Notes under the pieces: model-generated
What the model saw: only the letters and a program-made list of their open reading frames with translations
The model's database searches: none
Told to the model about the DNA's origin: nothing
Shown: piece after piece, positions 1 to 7,764 of the stretch
Numbering within the stretch: the stretch's first letter is position 1
How the letters are laid out: every line of letters starts with the position of its first letter
From: Dongia_A sp044226685
GTDB taxonomy: Bacteria; Pseudomonadota; Alphaproteobacteria; Dongiales; Dongiaceae
Assembly (NCBI GenBank): GCA_044226685.1
Contig: JBGAGP010000032.1
Location: 1-35,624 of the forward strand
Direction: 5' to 3'
Length of the DNA: 35,624 nucleotides
Program-made: the position numbers and the translations under genes

Positions 1-193
1 CGGCTGCATAAGGTGCCAGCCTAACGAAGCGCACGGGGATTGGTTAACAAATCCTTAACTCCGTCGCGACAGGGGTGGTTGGTCGCACCTGATTTTTAAT
101 GTTCGCAGCTCCGCTGCCCGTGGGTTGAGGGACCCCAGGGTTGCGGCGGGGTCTTTTGTTCAATGCTTCATCCTGTTTGGGGGTATGGCAGCG
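1..193. other. Gene-free left edge
   Basis: No coding sequence, RNA gene or clear promoter could be supported. It presumably holds the promoter of the M23-bactofilin pair. TTTAAT at 95-100 is AT-rich but has no -35 partner at proper spacing. Confidence 0.4.
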
Positions 194-1777
194 ATGAATG
201 ACCTGAAGATGAAGATTGCTGAATTCGTCCGGCGGTGGTTCGCTCCGCGCGAGATCATCGTCCGCACCAGCGGTCGCATCCAGTTCATCTGCCTGTCCAC
301 GCGCGCGCAGTTGATTGCCGCCACCGTCCTCGGTGGCGTGGTGTTCGGCGCGCTCGGCGCGTCGATCAATCTGGCCGTCGAGCAGCTCAACCAGTATTCC
401 CGCGACATCGCGGTGCGCCAGGCCGAGTCCGCCTACAACGAGTTGCTGACCGCGTTCGGCGACTATGTGGCGCGCGCTGGCGACACCATCGCCGCCGCCG
501 ATGCCGAGGTCGCGGCGCTGGCCGCGCGCAAGGAGCCCGGCTCCACCGCGCCGGCGCCGGTGTCGGATCAGACCGAGATGCTGGCGAACATCGCCGGCCG
601 CGGCGATGCGGTGCTGAAGGACGCGCTGCGCGACCGCCTCTCGGCGTTCGAAACCGACCTGCGCACGGTGTCGGAACGCAACAAGTCGCTGGTGGCCGAG
701 CTGTCCAACGTGAAGCGTGAATTGCAGCAGGTGGAATTCGAGCGCGACGCGGCGCTGGAAGCGCGTCAGGCCAAGGCCGCGCAGCTGGCCGAGGAGATCA
801 GCAAGTCGCGCCTGCTCAGCAACCGCGGCGATGCGCTGCAGCGCGAGCTGGCCGATGCCACCGAGCGCGGCGCAAGTTCCGAGGGCCGCATCAACGCGCT
901 GAACACGAAGGTCGCGGCGCTGGAGAACGAGCTCGAGAAGACCAACCGCCATGCCGACGACATCGCCCTGCAGGCGCGCCAGCTGACCGCCGCCCTCACG
1001 GCGGCGGTCGATCAGCGCAATCGCCTGCAGAGCGATCGTGCCAACCTCTCTGGCACCATCGGCGACCTGAAGACGCAGCTGGTCTCGCTGCAGGAAACCC
1101 AGGCCAACTTCGTCTCCGATCTGGCCGAGCGCGCGCGCGACAATGTCGATCTGATGGAGAAGACGGTCGAGATGACCGGGCTTGACGTCGAGAAGCTGCT
1201 GGCCGATGCCGCGGCGCAGATGCCGGGCCAGGGCGGTCCTTATATCCCGGATGTCGCGGGGGCCGACGCCACCGACAATTCCGGTGGCCAGAAGCTGATG
1301 GCCAGCGTCGAGACGCTGGGCGACGAGGTCGAGCGCTGGGAGCGTCTGCAGCTCATCCTGCGCTCGTTGCCCCTGACGGCGCCGATCGACAGCTATTACA
1401 TCTCCAGCGCCTTCGGCGCCCGCATGGACCCGTTCAACGGCGAGCGCGCGATCCACGAAGGCATCGACATGGTGGGCAAGCTGCGGTCAGAAGTACTGGC
1501 GACAGCGCCCGGCACGGTAATTTTTGCCGGGTGGAAGGGCGGCTACGGCCGGGTGGTGGAGATCGACCACGGGCTCGGCATCACCACGCGCTACGCGCAT
1601 CTCTATTCGATCGACGTGAAGGTCGGGGATGTCGTGGATTATCGGCAAGTTGTCGGCAAACTCGGCAGCTCCGGCCGCAGTTCTGGACCGCATGTCCATT
1701 TCGAGGTACGATACGCCGGCAAACCCCTCGACCCGATGGGGTTCTTGAAGGCGGGCCGATATGTTTTCAAAGGCTAG
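194..1777 (+). CDS. Membrane-anchored M23 (LytM) peptidase with coiled coil, LmdC-like
   Basis: Peptidoglycan endopeptidase of the M23 family, predicted to cut cross-links in the periplasm. From the ATG at 194 (527 aa) the order is: a short basic cytoplasmic N-terminus, one membrane segment at about residues 40-62 (LIAATVLGGVVFGAL), a long Ala/Glu/Arg-rich coiled coil at about 140-330, then a C-terminal LytM domain. The zinc-ligand motifs are intact: HEGID (H-x3-D) and GPHVHFEV (H-x-H), so it should be active. Start 194 is preferred because GGGGG at 179-183 lies 10 nt upstream; 185 and 125 are in-frame alternatives. The last 17 nt overlap the bactofilin start. This pairing and domain plan match the LmdC-BacA shape module known from stalked and budding alphaproteobacteria; the role in cell shape is inferred. 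Confidence 0.88.
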   Translation: MNDLKMKIAEFVRRWFAPREIIVRTSGRIQFICLSTRAQLIAATVLGGVVFGALGASINLAVEQLNQYSRDIAVRQAESAYNELLTAFGDYVARAGDTIAAADAEVAALAARKEPGSTAPAPVSDQTEMLANIAGRGDAVLKDALRDRLSAFETDLRTVSERNKSLVAELSNVKRELQQVEFERDAALEARQAKAAQLAEEISKSRLLSNRGDALQRELADATERGASSEGRINALNTKVAALENELEKTNRHADDIALQARQLTAALTAAVDQRNRLQSDRANLSGTIGDLKTQLVSLQETQANFVSDLAERARDNVDLMEKTVEMTGLDVEKLLADAAAQMPGQGGPYIPDVAGADATDNSGGQKLMASVETLGDEVERWERLQLILRSLPLTAPIDSYYISSAFGARMDPFNGERAIHEGIDMVGKLRSEVLATAPGTVIFAGWKGGYGRVVEIDHGLGITTRYAHLYSIDVKVGDVVDYRQVVGKLGSSGRSSGPHVHFEVRYAGKPLDPMGFLKAGRYVFKG

Positions 1778-2294
1778 TAAACCAAGCCAGTCAAGCAGCG
1801 GCGGCAGCGAGCCGTCCCGTTCGAACCTGAAGAGCTCGGTTCCTTCGATCATCAGCGCGGACCTGCGCATCAATGGCGACCTCATCTGCAGCGGCGACGT
1901 GCAAGTCGACGGCTGGGTCGAAGGCGATATCCAGAGCCGCAATATCGTGATCGGCGAAGGCGCCACGGTGCAGGGCGGCTTGCAGGCCGAGACCGTGCGT
2001 GTCTGTGGCGTGGTGAATGGGCAGATCAAGGCCGATTCCGTGGTGCTGGAAAAGACCGCCAAGGTCACCGGCGACGTGCTGCACAAGACCCTGGCCATGG
2101 AGCAGGGCGCCTCGCTCGAAGGCATGTGCCGGCGGCTCGACAGCGGCGCGTCGCTCGGCGCTTCGACCGCCAAGGCCGCCGAGACCAAGCCGGCGGATAT
2201 CAAGCTCGGTGACGGCAAGCTTGGCGAGACCAAGCTGGAGACCAAGCCAGGCCTGGGCGAGACCGGCGGCTCGGCGTTTGCCCGGACGACCTGA
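1761..2294 (+). CDS. Bactofilin family polymer-forming cytoskeletal protein
   Basis: Bactofilins form nucleotide-independent filaments at the inner face of the membrane and recruit cell-wall enzymes. The 177-aa product has a Ser-rich unstructured N-tail (1-27), a beta-helix core at about 28-125 with the repeating short strands typical of DUF583 (for example ADLRINGDLICSGDVQVDG), and a C-terminal tail with near-repeats (KLGDGKLGETKLETKPGLGE). Its ATG lies inside the end of the M23 peptidase gene, with a 17-nt overlap in another frame, so translational coupling is likely. The neighbour suggests that it positions the LytM enzyme. Length and core fit the family well. Confidence 0.93.
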   Translation: MFSKASKPSQSSSGGSEPSRSNLKSSVPSIISADLRINGDLICSGDVQVDGWVEGDIQSRNIVIGEGATVQGGLQAETVRVCGVVNGQIKADSVVLEKTAKVTGDVLHKTLAMEQGASLEGMCRRLDSGASLGASTAKAAETKPADIKLGDGKLGETKLETKPGLGETGGSAFARTT

Positions 2295-2335
2295 CGGCAA
2301 GACGGCTGGCTGAGACCTGAAAGGACGGTCGCGCG

Positions 2336-3355
2336 CTAGTCGGCCTTGTCCAGCGCGCGGCGCAGCATGTCGTCGTCGATATTGCCGCCGGATGCGACGA
2401 TCACGATGCTCTCGCGCGGCTGCGGGACGCGCCCCTGCAGCGCCGCCGCCAGGCCGACGGCGCCGCCCGGCTCCAGCACCAGTTTCATCCAGCGCGCGGC
2501 GAAGGCGATGGCCGAGAGCGCCTCGTCATCGCTGGCGGTCAGCGCGCCCGCGAGCAGCCGGCGATTGATCTCGAACGTGATCAGGCCCGGGCTCTTCGAC
2601 ATCAGCGCGTCGCAGATCGAGCGGGCATTGCCGGTGTTCTCGATCCGCCTGCCGGCGGCCAGCGACTTGACGTGGTCGTCGAAATCCTTCGGCTCGCAGG
2701 CATAGACCCGCGCCGCCGGGTGGTGCGCCTTCACCGCGATGGCGATGCCGGAAACGAGGCCGCCGCCGCTGGCCGGGGCCAGCACCACATCGGGCTTCAG
2801 GTCGAACCGGGCCATGTCCTCGACAATCTCCAGGCCGATCGTGCCCTGGCCGGCGATGATCGCCGGGTCGTCGTAGGGCGGCACCAGCACATAGCCCTTG
2901 TCGCCGGCGATGCCGCGGGCGATCGCCTCGCGGTCCTCCTTGTAGCGGTCGAACAACACCACCTCGGCGCCCCAGCCGCGGGTGTTGTCGAGCTTGATGC
3001 GCGGCGCATCGGCCGGCATGACGATGATCGCCTTGACGCCGAGCTGCGCCGCCGCGGCGGCGACCCCTTGGGCGTGATTGCCGGAGGAGAAGGCGACCAC
3101 GCCGGCGACCCTGCCGACCTCCTGGGCGGAGCGGATCTTGTTGTAGGCGCCGCGGAACTTGAACGATCCGGTGATCTGCAGACATTCCGGCTTCACGAAG
3201 GCGCGACAGCCGAGCCGGCGGTCGAGTTCCGGAAAGCGCAGCAGCGGTGTGCGCTGGGCATGGCCCTCGATGCGCCGCGCCGCCGCCTGGATGTCGGGCA
3301 GGGCGGGGAGCGTGTTCGTCGTGTCGGCGGCTGCCGCCTCAGTTCTTGTCTGCAA
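2336..3355 (-). CDS. PLP-dependent threonine/serine dehydratase (no ACT domain)
   Basis: Fold-type II PLP enzyme of the threonine ammonia-lyase / serine racemase group, which deaminates L-threonine or L-serine to the 2-oxoacid. The 339-aa product has the PLP lysine in GSFKFRGA (K66), the phosphate-binding SGGG loop in ASGGGLVSG, and a C-terminal ASGGN. It ends after the catalytic domain and lacks the regulatory ACT-like domains of biosynthetic IlvA, so it resembles the catabolic TdcB type. Serine racemase or hydroxyaspartate dehydratase activity cannot be excluded from sequence alone. The start overlaps the end of the upstream lytic transglycosylase gene by 17 nt, so the two are probably cotranscribed. 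Confidence 0.87.
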   Translation of the reverse strand: MQTRTEAAAADTTNTLPALPDIQAAARRIEGHAQRTPLLRFPELDRRLGCRAFVKPECLQITGSFKFRGAYNKIRSAQEVGRVAGVVAFSSGNHAQGVAAAAAQLGVKAIIVMPADAPRIKLDNTRGWGAEVVLFDRYKEDREAIARGIAGDKGYVLVPPYDDPAIIAGQGTIGLEIVEDMARFDLKPDVVLAPASGGGLVSGIAIAVKAHHPAARVYACEPKDFDDHVKSLAAGRRIENTGNARSICDALMSKSPGLITFEINRRLLAGALTASDDEALSAIAFAARWMKLVLEPGGAVGLAAALQGRVPQPRESIVIVASGGNIDDDMLRRALDKAD

Positions 3356-5339
3356 GGCCGAGATCCTCCGCGAGCCCCAGACCGGCGACGCCCTTGTTCA
3401 AACGGGCACGGTAGATCTGGGTGTTTTCCAGCACCCGCATGACATAGTTCCGGGTCTCGTCGAAGGGAAGCGATTCGATCCAGTCGATGACATCGACGCC
3501 GCGCTGGCGCGGGTCGCCATAGGTGTAGATCCAGTCGCGCGCCCGGCTGGGGCCGGCATTGTAGGCGGCCGCCGTGAGGACATAGGAGCCGTCGAAACGG
3601 TTGAGCAGGTCGTCGACATAGGCGCGGCCCAGGGTCACGTTGTAGCTGGCCTCGCTGAGGCGCTTTTCCGCGAATTTGACGCCGATCTTCTTGGCGACAC
3701 CCTTGGCCGTACTGGGCAGCAGCTGCATCAGGCCGCGCGCCCCGGCGGAGGAGATTGCGCCGGCATCGAAGGCGCTTTCCTGGCGGATCAGCCCGAGGAT
3801 CAGCGCCGGCTCGGGATTCTGGCCCTCCGGCAGCTTGATGACCGGATAGAGGTAGTCGATCATCTCGACGCCCCGGGTGCGTGCCTCCTTGGCGACGGCG
3901 ACGGCGAAATCCCGGCGATTGATTTCGTCTGCCAGTCCGGCAACAAGCTGGTATTCCGCCGGTTTGCTGCTGAGCTCCATGAGCTTCGACAGGAACAGGC
4001 GGGTGCGGTCGCCTTCGCCCACCGCCGTCAGCTGGCGCACCACGCGGACCAGTTCCTTCTTGTCGAAGACCTGCTTCTCCTTGGCCGAGGGCTTCGGCGT
4101 GCCGGCCAGGCGGATCTCACGCTTGTCGGCCAGGCGCAAAGCCGCCACCTGGCCGTAGAAGCTGGTGATGCCCTTGGCGGCGGCCTTGTACCAATCCTGC
4201 GCCTTGGCGACGTCGCCCATCTGCTCGGCGGCGCGGCCGGCCCAATAGGCGCCACGCGACTGCGAGATGATCGAGGTCGTGCCGGCATAGAGCGCCGTGA
4301 AATGCCGCATCGCCGTCGGCGCGTCGTCGAGGAAGCGCAGCGCGATCCAGCCCGCCAGGAACTCGCCCTCGGCGAAAGCTTCGCCCGAATCCGAGCCGTG
4401 CGCGGCGGCCAGCCGATAGGCGGCCGAGACGTTGCCGCCGTCGAGCGAGCCGCGCGCCGCCTTTTTCAGCTCCGCCCACATCAAATCCGGCTTGGGTACG
4501 TTCTGCGGCGGCGGGTCGAGCAGGTCGGCCGCCTGTTCGAACTTGTCCTGGCGCCGCAGCAGCCGCGCCCGCTCGAAGATCAGCCCGGGATCGTTGCGCA
4601 GGGATTGTGGCACCGCCGCCACCGCCGCCGCGGCGTCCTTGGCCTGGTCCTCCAGCTTCATGCGGGCGCGGGCCAGCGCCTGGTGGTCCTTGTCGACGCG
4701 CGCCAGCTGGCGGATGGCGTCGTCGCGCTCATCTTCCCACAGCAGGCGGTCGAGGCGGGCCCAATGCTCCTTGGCATGGAGCAGGTGGCCGAACCGCTGC
4801 AGGAAAATCTGCTCGTCCTCGCGGTCGAAATCGCGCTCGACCCAGGCGGTCTGCACCACGCGCTCGGCGCGCTGTTCCTGCCGGGTCGCCATCAGCGCGC
4901 CGGCGAGCTTCATCGCACCCTCGGCCGTGTTGGGTTCGCGCTCGCCGAACCATTGCAGGATGTCCTGCGGCTTCAGATAGTCAGGCATGGCCCGCTCGGC
5001 CTGCTGGGTCAGGGTGTAACGCAGCGGCCAGTCGGGATTGGCCTTGAGGAAGGCCGCCATCTCCTTGAAGTCGCGCCCCGGTCCCGGCCGGGTCAGGTCG
5101 AGCCAGATGACCACCTTGCCCAGCAGCGGGTCCTTGGCCCGGGCGGCCAGGCGGCGGGCTTCCTTCCAGCGGTCCTTGTCGACCGCGGCGAAGGCCTGCT
5201 TGTAAAGGTTCAGGTCCTTGGCGCTGAGCCCGGCCGAATCGGCGGCGCTGGCCGGAATCGGGGCGACGGCAAACAGCGCCAGCCCCACCAGGCAGGCGAA
5301 AAAAGCCAGGAATTGCCGCACTTTGACCCTCTTAACCAT
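3339..5339 (-). CDS. slt: Soluble lytic murein transglycosylase
   Basis: Exported enzyme that cleaves the MurNAc-GlcNAc bond of peptidoglycan with formation of 1,6-anhydro-MurNAc. The 666-aa product starts with a signal peptide (basic MVKRVKVR, hydrophobic stretch, cleavage near PASAA at about 30-33). A long alpha-superhelical region of TPR-like helices follows (about 40-490). The C-terminal SLT goose-lysozyme-like domain (about 505-650) carries the catalytic glutamate E521 in RQESAF, the SSAGARGLMQL motif and AAYNAG. This is the usual size and architecture of Slt70. Its 3' end overlaps the dehydratase gene. It is divergent from dapA, with about 235 bp between the two starts. Confidence 0.95.
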   Translation of the reverse strand: MVKRVKVRQFLAFFACLVGLALFAVAPIPASAADSAGLSAKDLNLYKQAFAAVDKDRWKEARRLAARAKDPLLGKVVIWLDLTRPGPGRDFKEMAAFLKANPDWPLRYTLTQQAERAMPDYLKPQDILQWFGEREPNTAEGAMKLAGALMATRQEQRAERVVQTAWVERDFDREDEQIFLQRFGHLLHAKEHWARLDRLLWEDERDDAIRQLARVDKDHQALARARMKLEDQAKDAAAAVAAVPQSLRNDPGLIFERARLLRRQDKFEQAADLLDPPPQNVPKPDLMWAELKKAARGSLDGGNVSAAYRLAAAHGSDSGEAFAEGEFLAGWIALRFLDDAPTAMRHFTALYAGTTSIISQSRGAYWAGRAAEQMGDVAKAQDWYKAAAKGITSFYGQVAALRLADKREIRLAGTPKPSAKEKQVFDKKELVRVVRQLTAVGEGDRTRLFLSKLMELSSKPAEYQLVAGLADEINRRDFAVAVAKEARTRGVEMIDYLYPVIKLPEGQNPEPALILGLIRQESAFDAGAISSAGARGLMQLLPSTAKGVAKKIGVKFAEKRLSEASYNVTLGRAYVDDLLNRFDGSYVLTAAAYNAGPSRARDWIYTYGDPRQRGVDVIDWIESLPFDETRNYVMRVLENTQIYRARLNKGVAGLGLAEDLGLADKN

Positions 5340-5575
5340 AACGCTCCGGCATCTTAATGGGCACTCCCGGGTCCCGTAAACAACAGGCCGGCTGCGGCTA
5401 CGGCAAGGCCGGCGGCTTGCATCCGCCGACTCCCGGCCAAGATCGCCGGATTATGGTGACCAATTCGTTATCATTGGCTTGAAAGCACGGCAGGAGCATG
5501 GCAATTCTCGCCCCTCGCGCCGCGACGTGATCCGCGTCACAGTCCGGCGGCGGTATGCAGGAAAGGCGGCCCGAC
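5340..5575. promoter_or_regulatory. Divergent intergenic region slt / dapA
   Basis: This 236-bp non-coding stretch separates divergent genes and must hold both promoters. I cannot assign convincing -35/-10 pairs. A short interrupted inverted repeat (CCAAT at 5460-5464, ATTGG at 5473-5477) sits in its most AT-rich part. A ribosome binding site for dapA (AGGAAAGG, about 5559-5566) is visible. Confidence 0.4.
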
Positions 5576-6457
5576 ATGGCGATCTTCCAAGGTTCGATCA
5601 CGGCCCTGATCACCCCCTTCAAGGATGGCAAGGTCGACGAGAAGGGCTTCCAGAGCTTCGTTGCCTGGCAGATCGCCGAGGGCATCGACGGCGTGGTGCC
5701 CTGCGGCACCACCGGCGAATCGCCGACGCTGTCCCATGACGAGCACAAGCGGGTGGTGGAACTCTGCGTCGAAGTGGCGAAGGGCAAGGTCCCGGTCATC
5801 GCCGGCACCGGATCGAACTCGACGGACGAAGCCATCGACCTGACCCAGCACGCGCAGAAGGCCGGCGCCGATGCGGCGCTGATCGTGCTGCCGTATTACA
5901 ACAAGCCGACGCCGGAGGGGCAGTACCAGCACTTCAAGGCGATCCACGACGCCACCAACCTGCCGATCTTCATTTATAACGTGCCGCCGCGCAGCGCGGT
6001 GGACATGTCGGTCGACACCATGGCGCGGCTCGCCAAGCTGCCGCGCATCGTCGGGGTCAAGGACGCGACCGCCGATCTTGCCCGCCCGATCCGCACCAAG
6101 CTCGCCATCGACAAGGAGTTCTGCATGCTCTCCGGCGAGGATGGCACCGCGCTGCCGTTCCTGGCCCAGGGCGGCGTCGGCTGCATCTCGGTGACCTCGA
6201 ACGTGGCGCCGCGCCTGACCGCGGAGATGCACCGGGCCTGGCGCGGTGGCGACCTCAAGAAGGCGATGCAGATCAACGAGCGGCTGATGCCGGTGAATGA
6301 CGCGTTGTTCTGCGAGACCAGCCCCGGCCCGGTGAAATACGCCGCCAGCCTGCTCGGCCGTTCCTCGGCGGAATTGCGGCTGCCGCTGGCGCCGATCGCC
6401 GAAAGCTCGCGCCAGAAGGTCCAGGCGGCGATGACCAAGGCCGGCCTGATCAATTGA
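5576..6457 (+). CDS. dapA: 4-hydroxy-tetrahydrodipicolinate synthase
   Basis: Condenses pyruvate with aspartate semialdehyde, the first committed step of the DAP/lysine pathway that feeds peptidoglycan. From ATG 5576 (293 aa) the product shows all DapA active-site residues: T45-T46 in CGTTGES, Y134 in IYNVP, R139 in PPRS and the Schiff-base lysine K162 in GVKDAT. The motif YYNKPTPEG is also present. This start is chosen over the in-frame ATG at 5555 because AGGAAAGG lies about 9 nt upstream and because DapA normally begins close to this FQGSITALITPF segment. smpB follows 54 bp downstream. Confidence 0.96.
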   Translation: MAIFQGSITALITPFKDGKVDEKGFQSFVAWQIAEGIDGVVPCGTTGESPTLSHDEHKRVVELCVEVAKGKVPVIAGTGSNSTDEAIDLTQHAQKAGADAALIVLPYYNKPTPEGQYQHFKAIHDATNLPIFIYNVPPRSAVDMSVDTMARLAKLPRIVGVKDATADLARPIRTKLAIDKEFCMLSGEDGTALPFLAQGGVGCISVTSNVAPRLTAEMHRAWRGGDLKKAMQINERLMPVNDALFCETSPGPVKYAASLLGRSSAELRLPLAPIAESSRQKVQAAMTKAGLIN

Positions 6458-6511
6458 ACGCGCATCAATTGACCTGGCGATTGATCCGGCACATCCGGCG
6501 GTCATGAAGAC

Positions 6512-6991
6512 ATGGCGCGAGATCCCAGCACCCAGCGCTTTGCGGCGCAGAACCGCAAGGCGCGCCACGACTACCTGATCGAGGACACGATCGAGGCGGG
6601 CATGATGCTGACCGGCTCCGAGGTGAAGACCCTGCGCCTGGGCCGCGCCTCGATCGCCGAGGCTTTCGCGGCGGAGAAGAACGGCGAGTTCTTCCTGTTC
6701 AACGCCTATTTCCCGGAATACGAGGGCGCCAGCCATTTCGGCCACCAGCCGCGGCGCGCCCGCAAGCTGCTGCTGCGCAAGCGCGAGATGAACAAGCTGA
6801 TCGGCCTCACCCAGCGCGCCGGCCTGACCCTGATCCCGCTGTCGATCTATTTCAACGAGCGCGGCATCGCCAAGGTCGAGCTGGGCCTCGCCAAGGGCAA
6901 GCGCAAGGTCGACAAGCGCGCGGCCGAGAAGGAACGCGACTGGAAGCGCGAGCAGTCGCGGCTCTTGAGTCAACGCACGAAAGATCAATGA
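6512..6991 (+). CDS. smpB: SsrA-binding protein SmpB
   Basis: Binds tmRNA and brings it to stalled ribosomes for trans-translation. The 159-aa product has the family's N-terminal NRKARHDY segment, the GSEVKTLRLGRASI motif that forms the oligonucleotide-binding barrel, the GLAKGKRKVDKR region and a basic C-terminal tail that reaches the decoding centre. Length is typical. The stop codon overlaps the start of the HAD gene as ATGA, implying translational coupling. No tmRNA gene is visible in the window. Confidence 0.97.
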   Translation: MARDPSTQRFAAQNRKARHDYLIEDTIEAGMMLTGSEVKTLRLGRASIAEAFAAEKNGEFFLFNAYFPEYEGASHFGHQPRRARKLLLRKREMNKLIGLTQRAGLTLIPLSIYFNERGIAKVELGLAKGKRKVDKRAAEKERDWKREQSRLLSQRTKDQ

Positions 6992-7710
6992 GCCGGGGAC
7001 CGGCGAGCCGGCTCAGCACCATCGGCTTCGACGCCGACGACACGCTCTGGCACAACGAGCGGGTTTTTCGCCTGACCGAGGAGCGCTTCGCCGCCCTGCT
7101 CGGCGACCACGCGCCGGCGCCGGATGTGAGCCGGCGCCTGCTGGAGGCGGAGCGGCGCAACCTGCAGCTCTACGGTTACGGCATCAAGGGCTTCACCCTC
7201 TCGATGATCGAGACCGCCCTGGAGGTGACGGAGGGCAGGGTTTCCGCCGCCGCGATCGCCGAGATCCTGGCGGCGGGGCGTGACATGATGCGCCACCCGG
7301 TCGAGGTGTTCCCCCAGGTGCGCGAGACGCTGGAAGCCCTGCGCGGCGATTTCCGTCTGGTGCTGATCACCAAGGGCGACCTGTTCGACCAGGAGCGCAA
7401 GCTTGCGGCCTCGGGCCTCGCCGGGTTGTTCCACGCCGTCGAGATCGTCAGCGACAAGACCGCCGCCACCTACCAGCGCCTGTTCGCCCGCCACGGCCTG
7501 GGGGCGGACTGCGCCATGATGGTCGGCAATTCGGTCAAATCCGACATCCTGCCGGCGATCGAGGCGGGCAGCTGGGGCGTGCACGTGCCCTATCACATCA
7601 CCTGGGCGCTCGAGCACGCCGAGGCGCCATTGCAGCATCCGCGGTTCAGGAGCATTCAGTGCCTTGGCGAGCTGGCTCAGCTGATAGAGCAGGTCGGCGA
7701 CGTCGACTAG
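6988..7710 (+). CDS. HAD-superfamily hydrolase with apparently exchanged C-terminus
   Basis: Predicted cytosolic phosphatase of the HAD superfamily (substrate unknown). Motif I is FDADDTLW (D15, D17), motif II is in LVLITKGD, motif III lysine is in VSDKTA, and motif IV is VGNSVKSD with acidic residue D186. The 240-aa length fits a HAD with an alpha-helical cap. The first codon overlaps the smpB stop. Bases 7505-7628 recur at 12081-12204 with one mismatch. After 7628 the last 27 codons differ from the tail preserved at 12205-12283, so the C-terminus was probably swapped when the downstream island entered. Confidence 0.9.
   Translation: MSRGPASRLSTIGFDADDTLWHNERVFRLTEERFAALLGDHAPAPDVSRRLLEAERRNLQLYGYGIKGFTLSMIETALEVTEGRVSAAAIAEILAAGRDMMRHPVEVFPQVRETLEALRGDFRLVLITKGDLFDQERKLAASGLAGLFHAVEIVSDKTAATYQRLFARHGLGADCAMMVGNSVKSDILPAIEAGSWGVHVPYHITWALEHAEAPLQHPRFRSIQCLGELAQLIEQVGDVD
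7505..7628 (+). repeat. Left copy of 124-bp direct repeat (HAD gene part)
   Basis: These 124 bases match 12081-12204 at a constant offset of 4576 with one difference (G7543 versus A12119). Similarity drops at both edges. This copy lies in frame inside the HAD hydrolase gene and covers motif IV. Confidence 0.97.
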
Positions 7711-7764
7711 CGCCGGACGTATCTGCTCAGGTCACCGCGCCATAAGTGCCTAGACAAGTTCACG

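Noticed and set aside
44..1456. 470-codon open frame on the minus strand across the M23 peptidase gene
   Set aside because: It is an antisense shadow of high-GC coding DNA; its Leu/Arg/Gly/Gln-rich low-order composition matches no family and the plus-strand gene has intact catalytic motifs.
3159..5357. 732-codon plus-strand open frame opposite slt
   Set aside because: Antisense of a clearly recognisable transglycosylase with signal peptide and catalytic Glu.
6449..6472. Direct repeat ATCAATTGA (6449-6457 and 6464-6472) between dapA and smpB as an operator
   Set aside because: The first copy lies in the dapA stop region and the repeat is short; not enough to claim a site.
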